A stretch of DNA of 64,000 nucleotides from contig NZ_CABVHU010000017.1 in the NCBI RefSeq assembly GCF_902497855.1, positions 81,346 through 145,345 on the forward strand, given 5' to 3'. The position numbers and the translations under genes were made by a program. Source of the stretch: Pseudomonas fluorescens (lineage in GTDB: Bacteria; Pseudomonadota; Gammaproteobacteria; Pseudomonadales; Pseudomonadaceae). Below the pieces are notes generated by a model. The model saw nothing but the letters and a program-made list of their open reading frames with translations, did not search any database and was not told the DNA's origin. This document shows positions 43,943-52,491 of the stretch, one piece after another (positions within the stretch are counted from its first letter, which is position 1; each line of letters starts with the position of its first letter).

Positions 43943-44785
43943 TTACTGAGGGGTTTTGTCGGCGTTGGCCAGTTGCGAGGCTTTGTCGACCAAGGCGTCG
44001 ATTTCACCGGTCTCGCGGCGCTGGGAGAGGTAGATGTTCAGCGTCTGCAAATCGGCCGCGCTGACGTCTCGGCGCACACCGAACGCTACGCCTTGCTTGG
44101 CCAGTGCGGGCTTGGGCAACACTTCCCTGGTCCAGCCGGGGTTGGCCACGGCGAACAAGTGATTGGTGTCGCTGGCATCGACCAACACATCGGCGCGCTT
44201 GGACATCACCGCCATCCGCACCTCGTCCATGCCCGGCAGGCGCATGATCTTGCCCTGTTTGATCACTGCGGAAATCGCCTTGTCCTGCGCGGTGCCGGAC
44301 ATGACCGCGAAGGTCACTTCAGGCTTGTCGAAATCGGCAAGGGTGTTGCTGGCATTCGCCAGTTTCGGGTTGTCCTTGTTGATCAGCAATGACACCTGAT
44401 AGTCGGTGGCCGGCACCGAAAAACTCACCGCCAGTGCCCGTTCAGGCGTCTGGTTGAGCGCCATGGCCATGTCCCACTTGCCACCTTGCAACCCCGCCAC
44501 GAGGTTGTCCCAGTTGGTGTCGACGAACTCGACCTTGACCTTCAGCACCTTCTCGCCGAAGTCGCGGCACAGGTCCACAAAATAGCCGCTGTATTCACCA
44601 GAGCGGGCATCGCGCATGACGTAAGGCGCGGCGACGGCCGCGCCACAACGCAGCACACCTGCTTTCTGAATGTCTTTCCAGAGTGAAACATCAGCCGCCT
44701 GGGCTGGGACCTGGGTGAGCAGCGCGCCAATAGCGGATGCACAAACGAGCATGTTGCGGATGGTGCGAGGAAGGAACCGAGCCAT
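43943..44785 (-). CDS. Periplasmic amino acid-binding protein of the ABC importer
   Basis: A 280-residue family-3 solute-binding protein. A Sec signal ends near AQA (about residue 32), followed by ADVSLWKDIQKAGVLRCG. Family features are GYFVDLCRDFGEKVL, VEFVDTNWDNLVAGLQGGKWDMAM and a fold end with QLANADKTPQ. First gene of the transporter part of the operon; ATG 44785 has CGGAGAGG before it. The likely ligand is hydroxyproline. Confidence 0.85.
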   Translation of the reverse strand: MARFLPRTIRNMLVCASAIGALLTQVPAQAADVSLWKDIQKAGVLRCGAAVAAPYVMRDARSGEYSGYFVDLCRDFGEKVLKVKVEFVDTNWDNLVAGLQGGKWDMAMALNQTPERALAVSFSVPATDYQVSLLINKDNPKLANASNTLADFDKPEVTFAVMSGTAQDKAISAVIKQGKIMRLPGMDEVRMAVMSKRADVLVDASDTNHLFAVANPGWTREVLPKPALAKQGVAFGVRRDVSAADLQTLNIYLSQRRETGEIDALVDKASQLANADKTPQ

Positions 44786-44998
44786 TTTGACCTCTCCGAT
44801 GATTTCGTTCTTGTAGGCAGGAAGGTACAAATCTACATCGTTGTGCGCCGTCATGTGTGCAGCGCTGTATGCAGATTAGATTTGAACGAATCGGACTGTC
44901 AACACGCGTCGGGAAAAATAATCGGGAAGGTGACCGGGCGGTCGAGAAGGCAGCGTAACGGCAGTCGTTCCGGGCACCCCGTTCGACCTCGCCGCGAC

Positions 44999-45118
44999 CG
45001 CTCTTCCGAATCGGTACTTCGTCAATTTTGCGGTCAGTGCGGTTCGTCGCTGTTCTGGTCGAGAAGCCGAGGTGACTACGCAGACTGGATTTCCATAGCT
45101 TTGGGCACGCTCGACACA
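44999..45118 (+). pseudogene. Fragment of a GFA-family (glutathione-dependent formaldehyde-activating) gene
   Basis: One plus-strand frame reads RSSESVLRQFCGQCGSSLFW, then DWISIALGTLD. This is the C-terminal zinc-site stretch of GFA proteins (FCxxCGSxLF, SIALGTLD). No matching 5' half precedes it, so it is a remnant. The rest of 44786-45409 is AT-rich and shows nothing else; the promoter of the transporter operon must lie at its left end. Confidence 0.65.
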
Positions 45119-45409
45119 GTCCTAACCTGGAAAGCTATCCAAAGGGACTGCGCACGGAAGGAATAGCATCGACCAAGTATCTACGATATCGATAGAATGA
45201 ATATCCAATAGATAAGAACCATACGAAGCATCACATGTAAACAGCTCCCGATTAAAAGCCGATTAATTATTTTTATCTCCAACTCACCACTCGTCGTCAC
45301 GTAGAAAAAAATTCGACTTTTTCAAAAGCGGAAGACTCCCAACAATACAGCCCACGAAGGCGGTATGGGCGTTATCTGATTGATTGGCGATAGCTGATAG
45401 GAGATAGCA

Positions 45410-45844
45410 ATGAACTACGAAGATCGCGATACCTATGGTATGTACAAAACCAACCTCCTACGAGACACCGGCTCCGAGGAACAGGGGCCTGGCCCCGACC
45501 TGATGGGGGCGGACACACTCATTGGAAATGATGTTTATAACCATAACGAAGAAGACTTGGGAGACATCAAGGAAATCATGCTGGATGTACGCAGCGGCAG
45601 AGTGAGTTATGCCGTGCTGTCCTTTGGTGGTTTTCTTGGCATGGGAGAAAAACTGTTTGCGGTACCCTGGAATGCACTGACACTCGACACAGTAAACAAG
45701 CGCTTCATACTGAACGTAGAGAAAGAACGCTTGGAAAATGCACCAGGTTTTGACAAGGACAGTTGGCCTAATATGGCTGATAAGTCTTGGGCAACAGAAA
45801 TTCATACTTTCTATGGAACTAAACCCTACGACTACAATAGCTAA
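45410..45844 (+). CDS. PRC-barrel domain protein
   Basis: A 144-residue soluble protein. Residues about 30-105 fit a PRC-barrel (DTLIGNDVYNHNEEDLGDIKEIMLDVRSGRVSYAVLSFGGFLG in outline, then KLFAVPWNALTLDTVNKRFILNV). Proteins like this occur widely in stress or envelope-related contexts but have no fixed role. It is preceded by GATAGGAGATAGC and is intact, unlike its neighbours. Confidence 0.8.
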   Translation: MNYEDRDTYGMYKTNLLRDTGSEEQGPGPDLMGADTLIGNDVYNHNEEDLGDIKEIMLDVRSGRVSYAVLSFGGFLGMGEKLFAVPWNALTLDTVNKRFILNVEKERLENAPGFDKDSWPNMADKSWATEIHTFYGTKPYDYNS

Positions 45845-45956
45845 CTGTCCAAATCTGAAACGAAGAGTGATGCGCGCCGAGTAAAACAACGACATGTAAA
45901 CTTGGTCGTTGGGGGTCCAAACCCTAAGGCGCGCATTGCGTTGAGACATTCGCTGC

Positions 45957-46461
45957 GCCGACCGATCCGCTGGCATGCCGGATACTCATCATGTGGCCCC
46001 GCGCCCCTGCGAAAAATCGGTTCAAACGCTTACAATTGCTGCTAATCGATATCGACAACTTCAAACTGGTCAACGACCTGTACGGCCACACGGCTGGCGA
46101 CCGATTGCTGGTCGCGCTAAGCGAGATGATTCGTTCGGCATTGCCCGATGGCGCGGTTGCGGCCCGGCTGGGCGGTGACGAGTTCGCCATCCTGTTGGGT
46201 AGAGCGTCGAATGAGCGAATCCTCGAACTGGGCAGCGCGCTACGTGAGCAGTTTCACCAGGCTGCCTCACAGACCTTCGCCACGCCTGAAGCGGTGACGC
46301 TGAGCATCGGGGCCACTCTGTTCGACCATCCGCCGACCAGCCTGGCAGCACTGATCGAACAAGGCGACACCGCGCTGTATGCCTCCAAGCGTGGCGGACG
46401 CGACAGTCTCCGCCTGGTCGATCGGACCCTCGCCAGTTCCGAGCCGCAGCGGGTGCGTTGA
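45957..46461 (+). pseudogene. Truncated, frameshifted GGDEF-domain gene
   Basis: The frame 45991-46461 encodes most of a diguanylate cyclase domain, with LLLIDIDNFKLVNDLYGHTAGD and the signature RLGGDEFAILLG. The DxLTGLxNR-like start of the domain is not in this frame; a neighbouring frame (from about 45957) reads ADRSAGMPDTHHV, a likely worn version. So there is a frameshift near 46020 and no sensor region remains. An active short protein cannot be fully ruled out. Confidence 0.65.
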
Positions 46462-46579
46462 TTCGCTCGTAGTGGAGATCGTTGGCGGTGCTGGATGTCC
46501 TCGGCATGGCAAGCGCTGGCATTGGGGGATTTGCCGGTCGACAGGCTGCACTCGGCCAAAAGCGGTCGCTCACCTTCTC

Positions 46580-46747
46580 TTAAATACATGCAGCTTGCCC
46601 ATCACAGAGGAAGTGGCCTGTCTCCAATGCCCGAACTCGCCGATGACAGGGTGAAAGGCTTAGGCCCACGCGCTCGGCCAGTTCGGTGACCGACAGGCGA
46701 CCATCCTTTTGCAGCTCTGCAAGAATCTTTCGATCGATCCTGTCCAT
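46580..46747 (-). pseudogene. Fragment of an Lrp/AsnC regulator gene
   Basis: From an ATG at 46747 the minus strand reads MDRIDRKILAELQKDGRLSV, then TELAERVGLSLSPCHRRVRALE, a complete Lrp HTH. It then runs out of family similarity and stops at 46580-46582. The ligand-binding half is gone. It is divergent from the LysE fragment next to it. Confidence 0.7.
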
Positions 46748-46775
46748 TTAGAAGATTATCCCAACAAGTTGTGGC

Positions 46776-46916
46776 GTGATCTACCTGCTGGTGGGATTTG
46801 GCTCGCAGGTGATTCTTGGGGCGCGCCCTGGCGCCGCTCAATGGGTCAGCCGTTTCTCGGGGGCCGCGATGATCGTCATCGCGCTTGTGCTGCTGATCGA
46901 ACAGATGCGGGGTTGA
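46776..46916 (+). pseudogene. Fragment of a LysE/RhtB amino acid exporter gene
   Basis: The last 46 codons of a LysE-family exporter: VIYLLVGFGSQVILGARPGA followed by WVSRFSGAAMIVIALVLLIEQMRG and a stop. About 160 N-terminal residues and the promoter are missing. Exporters of this family are typically divergent from an Lrp regulator, as here, so one internal deletion could explain both fragments. Confidence 0.7.
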
Positions 46917-47065
46917 CCCCCCTCTGGCGAGACTTGCGTTACTTTTAAGTCGCAGCCCCGGGCATCAAGATGGCTCGCGTGCGTAGCCTCAATCAAAAAA
47001 AAACGCCTACACTGAAAAATCTATCTGCCTGGCATGGAAATGAGCCGAGATGAAGGAACCGGCGC

Positions 47066-47479
47066 ATGAAAAAAAACCAATGGGAAAAACTCTCACCCCT
47101 GACTGGATGGGTAATCGTCGTGGAAGACGAACCAACGTTGCGCATGTTAATCGTCGAGGTTTTGACCGAGCTCGGTCTGCGATCGCTGGAATTCTCAACT
47201 GCCGATGAGGCTATGAAGTACATATCGGGATCGTATGGCGGTTGTCCGTTGTTGATCGCGGATTATGGCCTACCCGGTCAGATCCAAGGCGCAGAATTTA
47301 TTGAGATGATGAAGCTTAAATGGCCCTCGACCGGAGCAATTCTCACATCCGGTTATGACCTGAATTCCTCTATGGTACCCGCTGGGACGACATACCTTCA
47401 CACGCCCTGGTCTATAGATGATCTGATCCTGGCCGTAACAACCCTACTTAAACCTGGTAGCCCTCTCGCAGAACGATGA
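47066..47479 (+). CDS. Stand-alone response-regulator receiver domain
   Basis: A 137-residue single REC domain. Acidic pocket VVEDEPTLR, phospho-acceptor aspartate in LLIADYGLPG and the switch threonine in ILTSGYD are present. The conserved lysine near the end is not: YLHTPWSIDDL has Thr where KP(W/F) is usual. That could weaken normal phospho-switching. No output domain or histidine kinase is adjacent. ATG 47066 lies in AACCGGCGCATG with a GAAGGAAC ribosome site. Confidence 0.75.
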   Translation: MKKNQWEKLSPLTGWVIVVEDEPTLRMLIVEVLTELGLRSLEFSTADEAMKYISGSYGGCPLLIADYGLPGQIQGAEFIEMMKLKWPSTGAILTSGYDLNSSMVPAGTTYLHTPWSIDDLILAVTTLLKPGSPLAER

Positions 47480-47495
47480 TTCGCAGGCGTTGCCC

Positions 47496-47585
47496 ATGGG
47501 CGAGAAAGTCTTCATCACTTTATTTTTAATGTTGAGCATTTTATGGATCGCGGCCACTGTGGGGACGGTGTATTGGCTTCTGTAG
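47496..47585 (+). CDS. Possible 29-residue single-span membrane protein
   Basis: An open frame just 16 bases after the receiver gene: MGEKVFITLFLMLSILW followed by IAATVGTVYWLL. It is nearly all hydrophobic after four residues, as in bacterial small membrane proteins. The ribosome site is weak (CAGGCG). It may be a chance frame. The rest of 47586-47870 shows nothing else. Confidence 0.3.
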   Translation: MGEKVFITLFLMLSILWIAATVGTVYWLL

Positions 47586-47872
47586 ATTCGGAACAAGGTA
47601 TCCAACGAGACAAGTCGTGAAATGCGGTGATGCTCCTAGGCCAGCAGGTCTTGCAGTTGGTCGCTTGTCGACGACGCGTAATGGCCGTTTTTTGCCAGTA
47701 GCGACCGGCTGAAAACGGCCAGTTCCGGTCGTCCGCCAGTCCCGTCGAGCAGTCATTCGAACGGCTGATCTTCTCCAAAACTTGTCCGGTAGAGACAATG
47801 CCGCTTCGCTGACCTTAACTGGGGCGAAAATATTCCGGGAGTAAGGCGACCACCCTCACTTGGCTCCCGCCA

Positions 47873-48058
47873 TTACATCTGTCTGCCGTTGCGCGCAGCG
47901 ATCGCAACGGTGGTCGGCGAATCAGCAAGTGAAACGAATTGTCGTGTCGCGCCATCAAGCGCGTCAATGCAACCCGCCTCGATGTCGTAGACCCAGCCGT
48001 GCAGATTCATGCGCCCCTGCTCGAGCGCGAGTGCCTCCTCCTCATTGCCAGTCCGGTA
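47873..48058 (-). pseudogene. C-terminal fragment of a beta-carbonic anhydrase gene
   Basis: The minus strand reads EEALALEQGRMNLHGWVYDI, then EAGCIDALDGATRQFVSL and a further tail to a stop at 47873. The LHGWVYDI stretch is the characteristic C-terminal strand of beta-carbonic anhydrases. All upstream catalytic residues are missing; an in-frame stop precedes the fragment. The 147 bases between it and the Lrp gene hold nothing recognisable. Confidence 0.7.
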
Positions 48059-48205
48059 TCAAGCTCCACTTCCTCACAAAAATGCGATGAACCTTTCTTT
48101 TGCACCGTAACTAAAGAAGTTTAGAAACACGACGGGCGCCAAGTCCAACACGGGCGCCATAGTGGCGCACGACGCCAAACCTCATGCGCCAATGCCTCAC
48201 CCCCA

Positions 48206-48709
48206 TCACTCCCAACTTGGCTTTCCGTTGGCGATAATACTCAGCGGATATCCGCGTTGCTCGAGCGGCTCGCGCAATACGATCCGGCTGGCAAATTTCT
48301 CGATCCCGATATCATCTTCCAGCAGCCGATCCATGAGCGCCTGAAAATAGGAAATGCCAGGTACCACGATTTTCAGAAGGTAATCGTAACCGCCACTGAC
48401 GTTGTAGCATTCGACGATTTCGTGGTACTCACCAGCCCCTGCTTCGAATATACGGAAGTCGCTGGGCCGATGACTGCTGATGGTCACCTCGGAAAACACG
48501 ATTACGTGGCTGCCCAGCTTCTCCAGTGCGACCTCCGCGCGGTAGCCCCGGATAACGCCGATCTCCTGAAGCCGTTTCGTACGCAGGAGACATGGGCTCT
48601 CACTGAGGCCAATGGCTGCGGACAGATCGACATTCGAACAGCGTCCCTCGCGCTGCAGATGCACAAGAATCTTGATATCGAACGGGTCGAGGGAAGCTGA
48701 AGATCGCAT
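48206..48709 (-). CDS. Lrp/AsnC family transcriptional regulator
   Basis: A 167-residue Lrp-type regulator: HTH LDPFDIKILVHLQREGRCSN, then VDLSAAIGLSESPCLLRTKRLQ, and a RAM ligand-binding domain (VECYNVSGGYDYLLKIVVP). ATG 48709 is preferred to a TTG 36 bases upstream. It follows the class-III PLP enzyme gene by 43 bases on the same strand and probably controls the operon, as Lrp proteins often do for amino acid genes. Confidence 0.85.
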   Translation of the reverse strand: MRSSASLDPFDIKILVHLQREGRCSNVDLSAAIGLSESPCLLRTKRLQEIGVIRGYRAEVALEKLGSHVIVFSEVTISSHRPSDFRIFEAGAGEYHEIVECYNVSGGYDYLLKIVVPGISYFQALMDRLLEDDIGIEKFASRIVLREPLEQRGYPLSIIANGKPSWE

Positions 48710-48752
48710 GAGTCGTACCTTGAGTGCCTCGCCTACGTTTTTCAACGGCCTG

Positions 48753-50105
48753 TTAGCGCGCTTTTTCCGATTGCGCTTCGGTTAGCGCTTCGTCGAGCGT
48801 CTCGATCACCATACCGGCTTGTTCCGCTGACAGCACCAGCGGCGGTCGAATCTTCAGCACATTGTGTCCCTTCGCACAGGCGCTGAGCAGGACGCCTTTG
48901 TCGCGCATCAGATTGACCACCCGGCTGGTGAGCTCGCGGTCGGGGGTTCGCGATGCGCGGTCCGAGACCAGTTCCACGCCGACGAACATGCCCGCGCCAC
49001 GTACGTCACCAATGGCCTCGTGCCGGTTGGCAAGCGCGGCGATGCCGTCGTGCAGGATCTTCCCGACCCTGGCGGCATGCTGCACCAGGCCTTCTTTTTC
49101 GATCGTATCCAACACCGCCAGCGCCGCCGCGCAGGATACGGTATTGCCGGCGAAGGTATTGAAGTACCTGGAGTTTTTACCGAATTCCGCCAACACGTCA
49201 GCGGTGGCCAGCAGCCCCGCGACAGGTTGTCCATTGCCCATCGGCTTGCCCAGGGTGACGATATCGGGGATGAGGCCGTGACGCTGAAAACCCCACATAT
49301 GCTCGCCCGTCCGACCGAAGCCGGGCTGGACCTCGTCGGCGATGAAAATGCCGCCGGCCCGCTTGATCGCGTCGACCGCCCCCTTCAAGAAGCCCGCCGG
49401 GCCCGGGAGGATGCCGTCGCTGGTGAACAGGGAATCGACGATCAGTGCCGCCGGCTTGATGCCGTGACGCTGAAGATCGGCGATCGCCGCCTCGACATCG
49501 CGGGTAAAGCGTTCGCCGAGTTCGGCACCCTCGGCATGATAGAGGCAAGGTGCCGGTACCAGGCGAACGTGCGCGCCGAGATCGACTGTCGCGCCGAGCG
49601 ATGGCGAGAATTGCGACACTGCGTCGGTGAAGCCGTGGTAGGCGGTTTCGGTCACGATCACGCCCGTGCCTCCGGTGCGGACCTTGGCGATGCGATAGGC
49701 GACGTCGTTTGCCTCGCTGCCCGTGCAGGTCAACATGAGATGAGCAAGGTCTGTCTCGGGCACGGTCGCGAGCAGGCGCTCGGCCAGTTCGAGAATGGTG
49801 TCGTGCAGATAGCGGGTGTTGGTCGCGAGCGTCTGCGCTTGTCTGCATATCGCCTCGGTCACCGCCGGGTGACAATGCCCGAGTGAGGCGACGTTGTTGT
49901 AAACGTCGAGGTAACGGCGACCCTGCGGATCGAACAGCCACACGCCTTCGCCGCGCACGATGTGCAGCGGATGTTCGTACATCAGCCGATAGGCCGGGCC
50001 GAGCAAGGCATCGCGCCGTTCGATCATCGCCGCGGTGACGGGTCCCACGTCGGCACGTCCGGGGATATAGGCGTTGACCATGTTGAGGTCAGTGGTGCTT
50101 TTCAT
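48753..50105 (-). CDS. Class-III PLP enzyme, possible phospho-lyase of the hydroxylysine/ethanolamine type
   Basis: A 450-residue class-III aminotransferase-fold protein. PLP-site pieces are TCTGSEANDVAYRIAK, IFIADEVQPGFGRTG and the lysine in TLGKPMGNGQPV. Known biology: eukaryotic AGXT2L1/L2 members of this fold are phosphoethanolamine and 5-phosphohydroxylysine phospho-lyases, acting after a kinase of the aminoglycoside-phosphotransferase fold. The kinase gene is directly upstream with a 4-base overlap, so phospho-lyase activity is more likely than transamination. Substrate not settled. Confidence 0.8.
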   Translation of the reverse strand: MKSTTDLNMVNAYIPGRADVGPVTAAMIERRDALLGPAYRLMYEHPLHIVRGEGVWLFDPQGRRYLDVYNNVASLGHCHPAVTEAICRQAQTLATNTRYLHDTILELAERLLATVPETDLAHLMLTCTGSEANDVAYRIAKVRTGGTGVIVTETAYHGFTDAVSQFSPSLGATVDLGAHVRLVPAPCLYHAEGAELGERFTRDVEAAIADLQRHGIKPAALIVDSLFTSDGILPGPAGFLKGAVDAIKRAGGIFIADEVQPGFGRTGEHMWGFQRHGLIPDIVTLGKPMGNGQPVAGLLATADVLAEFGKNSRYFNTFAGNTVSCAAALAVLDTIEKEGLVQHAARVGKILHDGIAALANRHEAIGDVRGAGMFVGVELVSDRASRTPDRELTSRVVNLMRDKGVLLSACAKGHNVLKIRPPLVLSAEQAGMVIETLDEALTEAQSEKAR

Positions 50106-51166
50106 TGGCTTTTTCCTTTTCGTACTTCGGTGAGCAAGCGGTCGCGCGCAGCATCGCGGGAAAGATCGGCCATCTGAGACAACGCCTCCCATGCTGCGGG
50201 GTTGTGGCGCATGATGTAGGCGCGGTTTTCGGGGTAGCGCGCAGCTCGCCATTCCGAAATCAGCACTGTGATGAGGTGCCGTGTAGCCATGAGATCGGCG
50301 ACGATCTCCTGCTCGATGTCGGTCAGCGGCAGCGTCGCGTGATAGGCGCCGACGAACTGCGCCGCCCCCTCGAACGGATCGGCGCTGCCGGTCATGTGAA
50401 AGGCCGCCGCCGTAGCCACCTCACCGACCAGCGGCGCATGCAGCATGTCGCCGAAGTCGATGATCCCCACTACGCGCTCATGATCGTCGGGAGCGACCAG
50501 CACGTTGTAGAGGTGGTAGTCATTGTGGATTACCTGCGCCCTCACCGAGGCGAGGCGCGGCAGGACATGCTCGGTGAAGCGCGCCATGAACGACTCGGCA
50601 AGCGCGCGACGCGGAGCGTCCAGGATGCAATCGAGCTTGGCGGTCAGCCGGTGCGCTGCGGAAACGTTCCAGAGCAGATCGTGCGTCGCCGAAGGATGGG
50701 TGAAGTCGCGCAACGCGCGGTTCAATTCGGCGAGCACCGTCCCCATTGCCCGACGCTGCCCGGCGGTTCGGGGCGTCTCCTTGATCTGGATGCCGTCGAG
50801 ATAGGTCAGCATCCGCACGGTGGTTTCAACCCCGTCGCCCAGCGCTACGGTGTCGCGCGTACGTCCGCCGAGCGTCCGCACGACACGTGGCACCGGCAGG
50901 TCGGGCGATACGCGGGCCATGTGCTCGAGCGCCGCGATCTGGAAATCCACCACCGCAACCGGCTCGGATGGATTACTGATCTTGAACACGTAACGCATGC
51001 CGTCCGCGGTCTCGATGCAGCAATTCTGGTCGCGCTCGCCCACCAGTGATTTGATCCTGCCATCGATGCCGTAGAGACGACCGACCAAGGCCCGCACCTC
51101 GTCCAGGGCAAGGCTGGGCACCGCCGTACTCAACGCCGCGGCCACAACCGGGTGCTCCGACATCAT
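50102..51166 (-). CDS. Aminoglycoside-phosphotransferase-fold kinase, hydroxylysine-kinase-like
   Basis: A 354-residue kinase. The catalytic loop VIHNDYHLYNVLV and the metal site VGIIDFGDM are intact, and the ATP-binding region (YVFKISNPSEP) is present. This fold includes hydroxylysine kinase and homoserine kinase type II. Its placement, overlapping the HAD gene (4 bases) and the PLP enzyme gene (4 bases), supports phosphorylation of an amino alcohol which the PLP enzyme then eliminates. ATG 51166 or 51163 are both possible. Confidence 0.8.
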   Translation of the reverse strand: MMSEHPVVAAALSTAVPSLALDEVRALVGRLYGIDGRIKSLVGERDQNCCIETADGMRYVFKISNPSEPVAVVDFQIAALEHMARVSPDLPVPRVVRTLGGRTRDTVALGDGVETTVRMLTYLDGIQIKETPRTAGQRRAMGTVLAELNRALRDFTHPSATHDLLWNVSAAHRLTAKLDCILDAPRRALAESFMARFTEHVLPRLASVRAQVIHNDYHLYNVLVAPDDHERVVGIIDFGDMLHAPLVGEVATAAAFHMTGSADPFEGAAQFVGAYHATLPLTDIEQEIVADLMATRHLITVLISEWRAARYPENRAYIMRHNPAAWEALSQMADLSRDAARDRLLTEVRKGKSQ

Positions 51167-51876
51167 GCGCCTCGTTTCATCGTTGCGGCCTGGGGCAGAC
51201 AGTCGAGCCCAAGCAAACCAGGAAGTTGGCGAATATCGGTCAACCGGTTGACACCATAACCCTCGAAACCTTCGAACGAGGGCTCGTGACCGCGATCGAT
51301 GAAGGCCTTGGCCATGAACCCCAGGTCGTTCGCTGTCATGAGGTCGTAACGAAAGCTCGACGAGACGTGCATCATCTGCTCTGGGCCGCAGCCGAGTTGA
51401 TCGAACATATATTCGAACATCTGCGCCCGTGGTTTGTAGGCGCGCGCTTCCTCGGCGGTGTACACGGCGTGCAAGGGTGCCTTGAGGTGGGCGACGCTAT
51501 GCGGAATCAGATCGACCATGGAGTTCGACAGGATCACCAGCGGGACGTGCGGAGCGATTGCCTCCAGCACCTCGACTACATTCGGATGGGGCTGCCAGGT
51601 CGGGACCGCGTCGTAGAGTGCCAGCGCATCGGATGGACGATATTCAACGCCGTATGCCTTGCATGCCCGTTGAATGGAATTTTCAACAACGTTAAAGAAC
51701 GGTTTCCACTCACCCAATACTTCATCGAGGCGGTAGAAGCCAAAACTGTCTAGAAAAGCCGGCATCCGATCGGTCGGAACACGGTCTGCGAAAATTCTTT
51801 TTGCAGTCGGCCCCATTTCGAAGTTGATGAGCGTCCCGTAGCAATCGAAGCTGATGAATTTCGGTTTGTATGTCAT
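51163..51876 (-). CDS. HAD-family hydrolase, haloacid-dehalogenase type II
   Basis: A 237-residue HAD protein with motif I FISFDCYGTLINFE, motif II ILSNSM, motif III lysine near AYKPRAQMFEYM and motif IV MMHVSSSFRYDLMTAND. It resembles 2-haloacid dehalogenase type II, but such proteins in amino acid operons often act on other substrates. First gene of the operon; the 615-base gap upstream (51877-52491) should contain its promoter at the right end. The rest of that gap holds a transposase remnant. Confidence 0.8.
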   Translation of the reverse strand: MTYKPKFISFDCYGTLINFEMGPTAKRIFADRVPTDRMPAFLDSFGFYRLDEVLGEWKPFFNVVENSIQRACKAYGVEYRPSDALALYDAVPTWQPHPNVVEVLEAIAPHVPLVILSNSMVDLIPHSVAHLKAPLHAVYTAEEARAYKPRAQMFEYMFDQLGCGPEQMMHVSSSFRYDLMTANDLGFMAKAFIDRGHEPSFEGFEGYGVNRLTDIRQLPGLLGLDCLPQAATMKRGA

Positions 51877-52153
51877 TGGGTTGATCTCTTACAGATTGAC
51901 GACAGCTGGATGTCAGGCTGACGAATAAAGTGTATGGATATCAGCGCTTCGCAAATGCTTTATTGCCGCGGGAATCAAGCGGTTTCCACTTCAATCTGGA
52001 GCATGCCTGGCATTTTCCACGGCGCCCGTTGAGGCCAAACTTTGTCGAGGCATGACCATCCGACTTCTGTTGTCGCGACAACCTGGTGGCCTGGTGTAAG
52101 ACGTACGACGCTCTAGCGTGCTGTCTCAGAATTATTGTTTCGAAGACATCGGC

Positions 52154-52450
52154 TCATAGGGTGCGCGGTGCGCACCAGAGCCTAATACACCGAGCGCCAG
52201 ATCCCGTGTCTTCTCCGCGAGCTGGAGTCTTACGCGGATGGCCCAGATATCTCTGACTCGGAGCGGCGCCTTTTGCCCGACGAGCTTTCCCTTGTTCATT
52301 GAACAACCAGCGAAACAGATCGCTGTCCCGGAAACGGCCGTGACGATTCTTGGAAAACGTCGAGTGATTGGGTACTAAGACAGCGCCAAGGCTGCGCTTG
52401 CCCAGTTGACTGTTCCACTTATAGAGGTTGGGGTGCGGCAGAAAAAATTT
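52154..52450 (-). pseudogene. Transposase remnant
   Basis: In the minus strand PNHSTFSKNRHGRFRDSDLF appears, a stretch typical of IS1182-like transposases (VPDHSTFSKNRHGRFRDSDLLRELF is the usual form), preceded by NLYKWNSQLG, a worn version of the expected YRWFCRLGL. Neither the N-terminus nor the catalytic C-terminal part is recognisable, and I saw no terminal inverted repeats. Clearly a decayed fragment. Confidence 0.6.
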
Positions 52451-52491
52451 CGGTAATGACAGAAATTTACCCTTGCGCCTTGGCGCAACCA

